A stretch of DNA of 64,000 nucleotides from Cryomorpha ignava (lineage in GTDB: Bacteria > Bacteroidota > Bacteroidia > Flavobacteriales_D > Cryomorphaceae): assembly GCF_010686655.1 (NCBI RefSeq), contig NZ_JAAGVY010000008.1:1-64000 (forward strand), given 5' to 3'. Each line of letters begins with the position of its first letter. Positions within the stretch are counted from its first letter, which is position 1. The notes beneath the pieces were generated by a model. That model did not search any database. It was not told where the DNA came from and saw nothing but the letters and a program-made list of their open reading frames with translations. Below are positions 44,496 through 52,904 of the stretch, piece after piece. Position numbers and translations under genes: made by a program.

Positions 44496-45051
44496 AGACA
44501 ACGACAAAAAGAAAGATGGCGGTATAAACCGCGAAATTGAAAAACTACACCTCGAAGAGCGAAAAGTATTTTTGTGGGGACAAGTTGACGATGACTCGGC
44601 GAGATATGTAATAGACCGCATGTTGTATTTGGATCACAAAGAACCGGGAAAGGAAATTACTTTCGTGATAAACAGCCCAGGTGGATATGTAACTTCCGGA
44701 TTTGCGATTTACGATACCATGAAATCGCTAAAAAGTCCGGTTTCGACTGTGTGTCTCGGATTGGCAGCATCAATGGGAAGCATTCTGCTTTCTGCCGGAA
44801 CCAAAGGAAAACGCAAGATTTATCCAATGGCAAAAGTAATGATTCATCAGCCGAGCGGTGGTGCACGCGGACAATCGTCAGATATTGAAATTCAAGCCAT
44901 TGAAATCTTGAAAACTAAAGAACTTGGCGCGAAAATTTTGGCTGAGAACTGTGGTCAGAGCGTTGAGAAAGTCATGAAAGATTTTAACCGCGATTACTGG
45001 ATGGACGCTGAAGAAAGTGTGGCTTACGGAATTGTGGATACGGTGGCTTAA
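44482..45051 (+). CDS. clpP: ATP-dependent Clp protease proteolytic subunit
   Basis: 189 residues. The catalytic triad is intact and falls on familiar numbers: Ser97 (GLAASMGSIL), His122 (MIHQPSGG) and Asp171 (NRDYWMDAEE). FVINSPGGYVTSGFAIYDTM shapes the wall of the chamber. The N-terminal 30 residues are polar and charged. It forms the barrel of a Clp protease, but clpX/clpA is not adjacent. The link with ruvX is by overlap, and it may be a second ClpP beside the usual clpX-linked copy. Confidence 0.93.
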   Translation: MSEDKDNDKKKDGGINREIEKLHLEERKVFLWGQVDDDSARYVIDRMLYLDHKEPGKEITFVINSPGGYVTSGFAIYDTMKSLKSPVSTVCLGLAASMGSILLSAGTKGKRKIYPMAKVMIHQPSGGARGQSSDIEIQAIEILKTKELGAKILAENCGQSVEKVMKDFNRDYWMDAEESVAYGIVDTVA

Positions 45052-46023
45052 GATTGGCTATAAGCTTCGGGCTGCAAGTCTTTAGAATAAGCGGAACGCA
45101 TGGCTGCAAGTGAATTTAGGTGCTGGATTTTTTTCTGCGGCTAAATAGATTTCATTTGCAGTTTGTGGTTTGTTGTCCGTCTGTTACTATGTACATGCTG
45201 ATCTCTTAAAGCCTGACTTTGGCTTACTATAGGGGAGTAGCGGCTAATGTTCAGTTAAAAATGCGTTTAAATACATCTTTTTAAACGGTGTTCAAGATTT
45301 TCAACTCTGCCCTACTTGTGCCATCTTTTTAGGTATGGGCTGGACGAATACTTAAGTTATCGTAGCGTGTTTATTTATAGGGTTATCCATTTAAGTCGCG
45401 AAACGTAAAATTTCCCCTGCACAATATGCCTATTATCGAAGTAATTCCGTAAAGCACTGTTTGCCATCGCGATAGTGAGAAATTGATTTTGAGTCACCGA
45501 ACTCATTTAGAGATTTCTTTTCCACTTTACTCATGCTTAATTAATCGAATTGGTATTCGTGAGCTCAAGCACAGCTTTTCGGTTGTACAGAAGTAATAAT
45601 TTGTTTTTTTAGCGGTTTCTGTGAGATCGTTCGCTCTCGCTCTCTTAGTTCTTGAAACAACCGAATGACGAAGGAATGAGCTCATGGCTACCATAATATT
45701 TTTTAATAATTCAGCCATAAAGTGGAGCAACTAAGGCGACAGCCGATCTCATGAGTACCTATAAAAACAAATGCAAACGAATAAAATTCAAGGCTGCAAA
45801 TAAAACAGCAACCTAAACTTCTCCACTCCTAAGTGCGGCCGGGTGATCTCCTTGTGCCTCGGAGCTTTCCGGTCTTACTAAGGATTGGCTTCGATCAGAA
45901 CGCAGTTTTTTTTGAGGCCGCCTCGCCTGCTCTTAGCCTATCGGTTTCACATAGCCAGGTCATCTCCGCTGCGAAGCAAGTAAATGCTCTACGCAACGCA
46001 TTTCGATATCTAAATGGATAACC
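45052..46023. other. Gene-free, decayed-looking stretch
   Basis: About 970 bases between clpP and the ATPase gene. Two frames of 62-67 codons are open: plus strand 45833-46021 (FDQNAVFFEAASPALSLSVS, AAKQVNALRNAFRYLNG) and minus strand 45527-45730 (KRARANDLTETAKKTNYYFC). I do not recognise either as a folded protein. The first resembles text I have seen as short predicted proteins in several Bacteroidota genomes, hence likely a repeated remnant. No palindromic cassette site is visible. Confidence 0.4.
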
Positions 46024-47457
46024 CTATTTATTTATTTTCTTCATATCAAGCGTATTTTTTCCGACTGTATATGCATAAGCTGAAGAAGGTAAAAATTGAA
46101 AATGAACTTCTGCATGTTCCACTTCCCCCTCTTTGCTTATTGAAGTAACAATGGGTGTTTTAATATTATTCTCTTGACAAAATTTGATCAAACTTTTTAA
46201 TTCTTTTGGCTTTTCATAATATCGATCAGACCATTTGATTTCGAGAGCCCAAATAGGCTTCAGTGTATTATCACTCAGCCCCACCATATCCACCTCACCA
46301 TTACTCCATCTAGCATAATACGGCGTAAACCAATCTCTATGCATCCATTGAGCAAATATGGCAGTTTCAACCATATTTCCTATCATTTCATCAGTTGATG
46401 TTATAGGTGTAAATAAGGCGCTCCTTAATGATGGATTAGTCAGGTAAATTTTGAAAAAGTTATCTCGTTTGAATCTTTTTCCGCTTTGATCAATTCGTCT
46501 TACTTGCTTTATTAAAAATGCTGCTTCTAAGTATTCAATATACTTTTTTAATGTGTTTTTAGGTACTTGTGATTGTTTACTCAAGGTCTCAAGCGAAAAT
46601 TCACCGCCACTGTTGTATGCAATGGTTGTAAACAAAGAATATAATTCTCTTGTGTCGCTTATGCCATAGAGACTAGGTAAATCTCTTAGAATAACTTTGT
46701 CTACAATATCTTGCCTAATATATCGCCCCGGGTTTGCTTGAATTTTTTCAGAAAGTATAACTTCCGGATAGCCTCCAAAGTTGATGTAATCTAAAAAATG
46801 CCTATTAAGCTCATCTAAATGAGTTGTAGAATAAAATTCTGTCTGTTTATCATGCCAATTTAGCTTTATAGGCTTAATTAACGTGTCTAAACCTTTTAAA
46901 GATATGAATTCATTGAAAGTAAGGGGAGGAAGTAAAAAATCTGTAAAGCGGCCAGCCCCACTTTCGTTGCTTGCAAACTTTAAGGCAGCTGCAGCAGAAC
47001 CAGATACGATAAACTTATCTTTTCTATAACTATCTACTAATGATTTTAAGTGTACTTCCCAATCTCTACAGTATTGAATTTCATCAAATATTATGTGCCA
47101 ATCAGATTTGTCAGTCAGACCAGTGGCTTGTTTTGAATCAATAAAAAGTTGCTCAAGAGATATGTTGTTATAAATTGGGTTCTCTATGGTTATAAATATT
47201 ATTTTTTTTGGATTTGTCCCGCATTCGATTAATTCTTGAACCATATGATAGAGCATAACCGTTTTTCCAACCCTTCTCGGGCCCATCAATACCACGGCTC
47301 TCCTAATTTCTCTTTCTTTGACTAATGGTTTAAATAGTTCAAAGTACAATCTTCGTGGCATCTCATTGTAGTCAGTCTCAATTTCGCCTTCTATCCACCA
47401 TGGATTTTCAAATCGAATTCGATCCAATATCTGATCTTTAGATATTTCTCTTATCAT
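46024..47457 (-). CDS. AAA+ ATPase with DUF4143 domain
   Basis: 477 residues from ATG 47457. An upstream TTG at 47478 falls inside a TATATTTG promoter-like box and is not preferred. The ATP-binding domain (about 50-190) has VVLMGPRRVGKTVMLY as Walker A and WHIIFDEIQYC as Walker B. A C-terminal DUF4143-type nuclease-like domain follows, with YLEAAFLIKQVRRI, NGEVDMVGL and LEIKWSDRYYEKP, the latter resembling the core of PD-(D/E)XK enzymes. Such genes are scattered, often on accessory DNA; their role is unknown. Confidence 0.88.
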   Translation of the reverse strand: MIREISKDQILDRIRFENPWWIEGEIETDYNEMPRRLYFELFKPLVKEREIRRAVVLMGPRRVGKTVMLYHMVQELIECGTNPKKIIFITIENPIYNNISLEQLFIDSKQATGLTDKSDWHIIFDEIQYCRDWEVHLKSLVDSYRKDKFIVSGSAAAALKFASNESGAGRFTDFLLPPLTFNEFISLKGLDTLIKPIKLNWHDKQTEFYSTTHLDELNRHFLDYINFGGYPEVILSEKIQANPGRYIRQDIVDKVILRDLPSLYGISDTRELYSLFTTIAYNSGGEFSLETLSKQSQVPKNTLKKYIEYLEAAFLIKQVRRIDQSGKRFKRDNFFKIYLTNPSLRSALFTPITSTDEMIGNMVETAIFAQWMHRDWFTPYYARWSNGEVDMVGLSDNTLKPIWALEIKWSDRYYEKPKELKSLIKFCQENNIKTPIVTSISKEGEVEHAEVHFQFLPSSAYAYTVGKNTLDMKKINK

Positions 47458-47590
47458 TTCATTCGTGTTTGATGCCAAATATACGAAATAGAGTCATTTA
47501 AATGATCTTATAATCATATAATATTTGTTTTAAAGAAAAAAGAAGCAAACGGGATTCTTATTTCCCATTCTTTAAGGGGTCTGTATTTCC

Positions 47591-49021
47591 TTATTTGATA
47601 ATAATTTTTTCTGTTACAACGCTATTATCAAATTCAACTTTCAAAAAATATTGGCCACCTGAAATTCCTGAAATATCTAACTGTCTTTCAAATAATTCGA
47701 ATTGTTTTATTCGTTTTCCATTTAAATCAAGTAATGTAATCCGTAGTACCTTAGCATCTCTATTAATAGAAATGTGCAGCAGATCACTCGCAGGGTTTGG
47801 GAAAATATTAATCTGGTTTAGCTGATTAGACAAGTGTGGCGTTGAAAGCACTCCGTTTTCATCAACTTTAAAGGCTACAGCTTGTATGTCTCCTTGTATA
47901 ATGGATGTACCTGTACATATAAATCCATTGTCATTGGTTTTTTTTATATGATGTCCTTCGGCGGCAGTTCCAGAATCGTAGGTGATAAAACGATCCCAAA
48001 CTATATCAAAAGCATTATCTATCTGAATAATTCTATAATTTGATTCAATATCAAAACTCAACATTGTAACTACGTCAAAATCATCTTTATAATATGAATA
48101 AGCCCATTCTCTAATCGTGTTGTCATAATTAAATTCGTAATCATTCAGAAACACCCCATTTGCATCAAGCTCAATAATCAATGGTCTTGCAATCCAATTA
48201 GGTGCATACCACCCACAAACTAAAATATTCCCATTGTTTTTGATGAATACAACTCGACCTTGTCCGCCAAAGTAGTCATAAGTATTATTCCATAATAAGT
48301 TTCCCGTATTGTCCAAGGCAACTGCATATATACCTTCGGGTGTACTTATCGTTGATGTAACTTTCCCAGAAATTATATAGTTGCCATCAGGTGTTTCTGC
48401 CACCGAGTATGCTTGATGCCTAATCGATGGATGTAGTCCATCAGGGTGAGTATATACCCATTCAACGTTACCAAAAGCATCTGTTTTAATAGCATACAAA
48501 GCCTGTGAATTTGCAGACGTAGCAGTATGGTTTGCTCCTACCGAAAGTAAACCGCCTTCTGACGTTTCAACTACTTTTACTAAACCCTGAGCAAAACTCC
48601 CACCGTAGTTATGCTGCCATAGTATATCTCCATCGGTATTTATTTTTGCTAAATAGGCATCCTTATAGTCATTTTGAAACCCATAATCTGATACACCGGC
48701 AATTACAAGATTACCATCCATGGTTTTAATGATGCTATAGAAACTAAGATCTTGGTAAGCTGAATTCGGGTCACTATAATTAATAGACCACAATTCATTT
48801 CCATTTACGTCCATTCTCCTTATTACTGCGTCTCCAACATAGTTTGCAAGCGTATCCTGATATACCTGATTCCCACAACTAATGTAATCACCATTGCTTA
48901 GTTGTGTGATTCCTTCTCCGTAATCACCCTTGCCTATATCTCCATATGTTTTTTTGAAAGAAATTTGTGAGTACGCGCCTTGACTAATAAGCGTTAAACA
49001 AACAATAGCTAAGATTCTCAT
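47591..49021 (-). CDS. Secreted beta-propeller-like repeat protein with type IX sorting domain
   Basis: 476 residues. Signal peptide (ILAIVCLTLISQGAYS, then Q). At least six repeats contain D/N-G-N-(Y/L)-(I/V/L)-(I/S/V)-x-G or similar: LSNGDYISCGNQV, MDGNLVIAGVS, EGGLLSVGAN, PDGNYIISGKV, NNGNILVCGW and DNGFICTGTS, as in propeller domains. The T9SS domain begins INIFPNPASDLLHISI and ends TEKIIIK. Its start codon lies 17 bases beyond palindromic site F (minus strand), so it could be a cassette cargo, but no matching core is found beyond its stop. Confidence 0.85.
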   Translation of the reverse strand: MRILAIVCLTLISQGAYSQISFKKTYGDIGKGDYGEGITQLSNGDYISCGNQVYQDTLANYVGDAVIRRMDVNGNELWSINYSDPNSAYQDLSFYSIIKTMDGNLVIAGVSDYGFQNDYKDAYLAKINTDGDILWQHNYGGSFAQGLVKVVETSEGGLLSVGANHTATSANSQALYAIKTDAFGNVEWVYTHPDGLHPSIRHQAYSVAETPDGNYIISGKVTSTISTPEGIYAVALDNTGNLLWNNTYDYFGGQGRVVFIKNNGNILVCGWYAPNWIARPLIIELDANGVFLNDYEFNYDNTIREWAYSYYKDDFDVVTMLSFDIESNYRIIQIDNAFDIVWDRFITYDSGTAAEGHHIKKTNDNGFICTGTSIIQGDIQAVAFKVDENGVLSTPHLSNQLNQINIFPNPASDLLHISINRDAKVLRITLLDLNGKRIKQFELFERQLDISGISGGQYFLKVEFDNSVVTEKIIIK

Positions 49022-49037
49022 GTCATCTTTTTTTATG

Positions 49038-49170
49038 GTGGGTAACGACTAAGCTAAGAAACGTGCGGCTTAATATCCGATATTCTCTTACCTGAGAGTT
49101 GTTTTAAGTTGAAGGTAATAATCTTCATTTTAAAAGGATCCCGCATGTATTCTTAGGTAATGTTGGGCAC
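49038..49170 (-). repeat. attC-like palindromic site F
   Basis: The arms GCTAAGAAACGTGCGG (about 49053-49068) and CCGCATGTATTCTTAGG (49141-49157) pair with few mismatches. Outer cores are GTGGGTAACG (49038-49047) and TGTTGGGCAC (49161-49170). In the minus-strand direction the site runs from CCCAACA to TCGTTACCCAC. GTTGGGC here agrees with the canonical integron GTTRRRY core, unlike the other sites. Confidence 0.6.
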
Positions 49171-49173
49171 AGC

Positions 49174-49638
49174 TTATTCTTTCTCTTTTCGCGTCAATAC
49201 TATCTGGGTCAGAGTTTCTTTTTTCTTTGGGTCAAATATTGTCAAATTCACTGACGGATAGTCCGTTCGACTCTCATTAAGCTCGAACAAGTATTCTTTA
49301 TTGTTCTGATTCGCTAAACAGACTTTTGCGTTGTATTCAAATCCCGTGGAGTCAACACTAACAATATCTGCTACCCACCTGCAGTAAATGTCGAAGATCA
49401 GAGTATCGGACTCGCGAGTTTTTAAGTCTCCAGCCCCGTATACGAATGTCGCTTGTATCAATTCAGTTCCGACAAACCCCGTGAAGATAAAGTCCAAAGA
49501 GTGGAGCATACCATCTTCTGAGTTCTCGAAGTGAAACTCTTTTCCTATCTCTTTCTCTTCTCTGATTTCCGTATACAGCTGTCCTGTTGCACCAGTGCTT
49601 AGTGTGATTAAAAATATCAGATTTAACAGCTCCTTCAT
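49174..49638 (-). CDS. Hypothetical secreted protein in a cassette-like unit
   Basis: 154 residues. Signal peptide (LLNLIFLITLSTGATG, then Q). The mature domain is beta-rich with VGTELIQATFVYG, DTLIFDIYCRWVAD and EYLFELNESRTDYPSVN. No family is recognised. The unit is bounded by GTTGGGCAC beyond the stop codon (49162-49170) and GTGCCCAAC before the start (49648-49656), with attC-like sites on both sides. The ATG follows CAATAAAAA. Confidence 0.6.
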   Translation of the reverse strand: MKELLNLIFLITLSTGATGQLYTEIREEKEIGKEFHFENSEDGMLHSLDFIFTGFVGTELIQATFVYGAGDLKTRESDTLIFDIYCRWVADIVSVDSTGFEYNAKVCLANQNNKEYLFELNESRTDYPSVNLTIFDPKKKETLTQIVLTRKEKE

Positions 49639-49647
49639 TTTTTATTG

Positions 49648-49690
49648 TGCCCAACATTCCAATAAGCGCAACAGTTGCGTTTATTTCACC
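49648..49690 (-). repeat. Array-start site G, related to site E
   Basis: GTGCCCAAC (49648-49656) followed by ATTCC and a hairpin AATAAGCGCAAC / TTGCGTTTATT (about 49661-49685) with a two-base loop. On the minus strand the border reads GTTGCGCTTATTGGAAT then GTTGG. Site E has GTTGCGTTTATAGGGAT then GTTGG. These two are the only sites with this border. Confidence 0.5.
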
Positions 49691-49915
49691 TATATCCATA
49701 TACTTTCCAAAAGCTTTTTGAAAAGTCTATGATCCATAGAATGTTCTAAATACAAGTATAAGAAATTATAAGACAGGCTATTTAAGCTCTGGCCGATTAT
49801 ATACGAATGTTGCTTCGTACCGTAGGCGTAGAATGGAGTTACACGATTAATTATACGTATAATAATACGTGTAATTTTATTGTACACTTATTAGCAGGCC
49901 TGTTTCGGCTCCCAC
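49691..49915. other. Short gap before aroE
   Basis: About 225 bases, A/T-rich, with TACGTATAATAATACGT-type inverted repeats near 49854-49870. No gene is seen. Confidence 0.4.
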
Positions 49916-50644
49916 CTAACCAGTCCAAATCTCCCAGCTCATCTCTGCCTGGATTTTAAGCATGCTCAATCCATTTACCACAATAGCTCCTTTTTCCTTT
50001 CCTCTGCGCAGAAATTCTGTTTCCGCAGGGTTGTAGGTAAGGTCGTAGAGCAAGTGTTCCGAAGTCAAATATTCATAGGGAATATCCGGAAAACTGGAAA
50101 CATCGGGATACATGCCCAATGGAGTTGTATTAACAATCAGCTTAAAGGCGTTGATAGCATTTTGGTTTATTTCTGAATAACCCAGCTGCCCTTCTTCGGG
50201 CGTTCTGCTTGCAAGCACTACATCGAGCCCTGTTTGCCGTAAGGCATACGCCACAGCTTTTGACGCACCGCCCGTACCGAGTATTAGCGCACGCTCCATG
50301 CCGTGAGCTAGAAATGGTTTTATGCTATTGCTAAATCCACCGGCATCAGTATTAAAACCAATCGTTTTTCCGTTGCTAACGCGAATGCTGTTCACCGAAC
50401 CAATTTCTTTGGCGCTGGGATCAACTTCATCCAAAAATGGAATGATAACCGTTTTGTACGGAATGGTGACGCTCAAGCCCAGAAGGTTTGGGTTTTCGGA
50501 AAGGATCTTTGGAAAAACATCAATCGTTTCGAGTTCAAAGTTTTGGAAACGAGCGTCAATCTGCTCCTTTTCAAACTTTTCACGAAAGTAGGCCTCCGAA
50601 AAGGAATGCTTTAAGGTTTTGCCGATAAGGCCGTAGAGATCCAT
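49916..50644 (-). CDS. aroE: Shikimate dehydrogenase
   Basis: 242 residues. LYGLIGKTLKHSFSEAYFREKF opens the substrate domain. GLSVTIPYKTVIIPFLDEVD has the catalytic Lys; GFNTDAGGFSNSI the Asp partner; LILGTGGASKAVAYAL the NADP loop; and NTTPLGMYPDVSSFPDIP the later signature. It reduces 3-dehydroshikimate in aromatic amino acid synthesis. It is the last gene of a minus-strand run with DUF368 and the rhodanese, separated from DUF368 by 1 base. Confidence 0.95.
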   Translation of the reverse strand: MDLYGLIGKTLKHSFSEAYFREKFEKEQIDARFQNFELETIDVFPKILSENPNLLGLSVTIPYKTVIIPFLDEVDPSAKEIGSVNSIRVSNGKTIGFNTDAGGFSNSIKPFLAHGMERALILGTGGASKAVAYALRQTGLDVVLASRTPEEGQLGYSEINQNAINAFKLIVNTTPLGMYPDVSSFPDIPYEYLTSEHLLYDLTYNPAETEFLRRGKEKGAIVVNGLSMLKIQAEMSWEIWTG

Positions 50645-50645
50645 A

Positions 50646-51587
50646 TTACGCCTTTTTTGTAGCGACTTTTTCCAAAATGAAAATAATCGCTATGCCTACA
50701 ACCGCCATGATAATTGCCACAGTGAGCTGCGATGGCTCGCCAGTTAGGCTGGTATAAGTACCGGGAAGAATATTCTCTTCTACCAGTGCAATTTTCTGCT
50801 CATTGGCTTCACCCGGATGTTTTACGAACCACTCAAGCACATTTTTCCAGGGCCAGATTTTATTTAGCGAGCCCAGCAGGAATCCGGCGAGGGTAGCCAC
50901 CGTAATATCGTGAAACCGGCTGAACATAAATTTCAGAAACTTGCTAAAAACCAAGAGCCCCGTTACTGCGCCTGCAATAAAAACGAGGATGGTGGTAATA
51001 TCGCGGTCATTGAGCGCTGTGAGAACTGTGAAATAAGATCCGAGTAAAATCAAGATAAAACTTCCTGAAATTCCAGGGAGAATCATGGCACAAATGGCAA
51101 TCATTCCCGAAATAAAGAGATACCATGTGGCTCCAGGTTCGGTAACGGGTGGCAAATCTGTAAGCAGCCAGGCAATAATGGCGCCGGCGGCAAAGGCAAA
51201 GTAGCGCGAACCGCTCCAGTTTTTAACCTTTTTGGCTACGAGCGGAATGCTGGCGAGAATTAATCCAAAAAAGAATGACCAGGTGCCTATAGGTTCATTT
51301 TCCAGAAGGTAAGAAATAAGTTTTGACAAGCTTAAAATGCTGATGGCAATGCCACCCAGCACAGCGAGCAGGAAGTTGCCATTCATCGCTTTCCAAAAAG
51401 GCTTAATACCTTGCTTAAAAAGAATGCCGATTGTTTTAAAATTTACACGGCTTATGGTATCAATAAGCTCTTCGTAAATACCTGAAATAAAGGCTATTGT
51501 TCCTCCTGAAACACCGGGAACAACATCGGCAGCACCCATACCCATACCTTTGAGCACCAGGAGCGAATAATCTTTTACACTACGCAT
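50646..51587 (-). CDS. DUF368 integral membrane protein
   Basis: 313 residues with about 9 membrane segments. KGMGMGAADVVPGVSGGTIAFISGIYEELIDTI is the family's N-terminal mark, and MILPGISGSFILILLGSYF the second half mark, reflecting a repeated fold. DUF368 proteins are related to polyprenyl-phosphate flippases in newer work (PopT family), so a role in recycling undecaprenyl phosphate is possible but not shown here. It overlaps the rhodanese gene by one base, so the genes are coupled. Confidence 0.88.
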   Translation of the reverse strand: MRSVKDYSLLVLKGMGMGAADVVPGVSGGTIAFISGIYEELIDTISRVNFKTIGILFKQGIKPFWKAMNGNFLLAVLGGIAISILSLSKLISYLLENEPIGTWSFFFGLILASIPLVAKKVKNWSGSRYFAFAAGAIIAWLLTDLPPVTEPGATWYLFISGMIAICAMILPGISGSFILILLGSYFTVLTALNDRDITTILVFIAGAVTGLLVFSKFLKFMFSRFHDITVATLAGFLLGSLNKIWPWKNVLEWFVKHPGEANEQKIALVEENILPGTYTSLTGEPSQLTVAIIMAVVGIAIIFILEKVATKKA

Positions 51588-51904
51588 CAGTATACAATTA
51601 TTTTAGGGTCAATATCAAGAGCCCAGGCTGCAATTCCGCCCTCTAGGTGATATACATTCTCAAAACCTTTGTCGGTTTCGAGAGCATGAACCATCGCAGT
51701 GGCACGGGCACCGCTTCTGCAATGAATTACTACCATACAGTCTTTTCTAATCTTGTCGCAATGATCCATTACTTCGGCCATGCGGATGTGATCGCCACCA
51801 ATATTTCCCGAGTCAACCTCGTAGTTTTCGCGAATGTCAATAATCTGAATGGTCTCTCCGGCATCTAGCTTTTCCTTCAGCTCTTTTGGAGTAATTTCTT
51901 TCAT
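51587..51904 (-). CDS. Single-domain rhodanese
   Basis: 105 residues. KEITPKELKEKLDAGETIQIIDIRENYEV leads to the active-site loop HCRSGARATAMVHAL, with Cys as the persulfide carrier and following Arg residues. The C-terminal NVYHLEGGIAAWALDIDP is classical. It transfers sulfane sulfur or acts as a thiosulfate/persulfide carrier. It is the first gene of the minus-strand operon with DUF368 and aroE. Confidence 0.92.
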   Translation of the reverse strand: MKEITPKELKEKLDAGETIQIIDIRENYEVDSGNIGGDHIRMAEVMDHCDKIRKDCMVVIHCRSGARATAMVHALETDKGFENVYHLEGGIAAWALDIDPKIIVY

Positions 51905-52045
51905 GATTCTTTTGATTTCAGAGTGATGATTGTGATGATTTCAGATTTAGGCCGCAAAGCTCGGTGGTTCATTGATGCGTGGCCTTGGCGATTTATCACG
52001 AGGCGTTAATTTCAGATTTAAGCCGTACCTTATTTTAAATGAAAA

Positions 52046-52113
52046 ACTAAGTCCATGCCAATAATCACTAGCCTATTGCCTATTGCTAATTGATTTGCCT
52101 ATTGCCTATTGCC
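52046..52113. repeat. CTATTGC short tandem-like repeats
   Basis: CCTATTGCCTATTGCTAATTG and CCTATTGCCTATTGCCAATTG lie side by side just downstream of the ComA-like gene. The same type occurs near 5285-5335. Confidence 0.55.
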
Positions 52114-52121
52114 AATTGAAC

Positions 52122-52904
52122 TTATGGTCTAAAAGAACTTGCCTCTTCCGGCAGGTACTCAAAGAAAGTATCGCCACGCAGTCCTAAACGCAAAGTTTCC
52201 AATGGAATAACATCAAAAGGTGCAATATTCCCCAAATTTACATTAGCGCCAATAAGTTTAATAAACCAAACCTGCTGTGCTTTTTGAGGTGCTTCCCAAA
52301 GGATATCTTCAGCGGCTACCTTAGCCAGAATTTTGTTTACCAACACCACGTGAGCCGTTCCGTTTGGTCTGTAAATCCCTACGTTTCCGCTTTCGCGTGC
52401 TTCGGCAATTACCTTCCAACTTCCGGCTTTAAGCTCGGTATCCATCATTTTAACCCATTTTGCAGGAGCAATAAGAATACCTTCTTCTTTTGATCCTACT
52501 TCAGAGAGCACTCTGTAGTTCTTAGCAAGAGTAGAAATATGTTCAAGTTTCACGTCGTGCTCAAGGTGTATACTTCCATCAGATACTTCTACCGTTTCCA
52601 AACTCAACTCATCGAGCAGTCGGCGGAAATCGTCAAACATATTTCGGGCAATAAAAGCTTCAAAAAGAGTTCCGCCCAAATATACTTTCATATCATTGTC
52701 GTGATAGAGTTTAATCTTGGCTTTCAGGTCTTTGGTGAGGTAAGATGTACCAAACCCAAGTTTTACTATATCGGTAAGTGTTCCGTTGGCATCCAGAAAA
52801 TTTTCTGCGCTCCTAAGGCTCAATCCCTTATCCATTACCATGGTTAGGCCATTGGTTCGGGGTCGTTCTGTACGTTCGGGAAGAAAAGGGAGATCAAAGT
52901 TCAT
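52122..52904 (-). CDS. Phosphosulfolactate synthase-like protein (ComA family)
   Basis: 260 residues. PRTNGLTMVMDKGLSLRSAENFLDAN and IVKLGFGTSYL, KIKLYHDNDMKVYLGGTLFE, VEVSDGSIHL and VLSEVGSKE follow a TIM-barrel ComA pattern. The family adds sulfite to phosphoenolpyruvate to make phosphosulfolactate, first found in coenzyme M synthesis. Bacteria without methanogenesis use it for sulfolactate or sulfonolipid-related compounds. Which product applies here is unknown. Its start overlaps the TPR gene by 11 bases. Confidence 0.85.
   Translation of the reverse strand: MNFDLPFLPERTERPRTNGLTMVMDKGLSLRSAENFLDANGTLTDIVKLGFGTSYLTKDLKAKIKLYHDNDMKVYLGGTLFEAFIARNMFDDFRRLLDELSLETVEVSDGSIHLEHDVKLEHISTLAKNYRVLSEVGSKEEGILIAPAKWVKMMDTELKAGSWKVIAEARESGNVGIYRPNGTAHVVLVNKILAKVAAEDILWEAPQKAQQVWFIKLIGANVNLGNIAPFDVIPLETLRLGLRGDTFFEYLPEEASSFRP

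Noticed and set aside
46024-47457. DUF4143 ATPase as part of a defence island
   Set aside because: No other defence-type gene is adjacent; a single gene of this family is not enough to argue for it.
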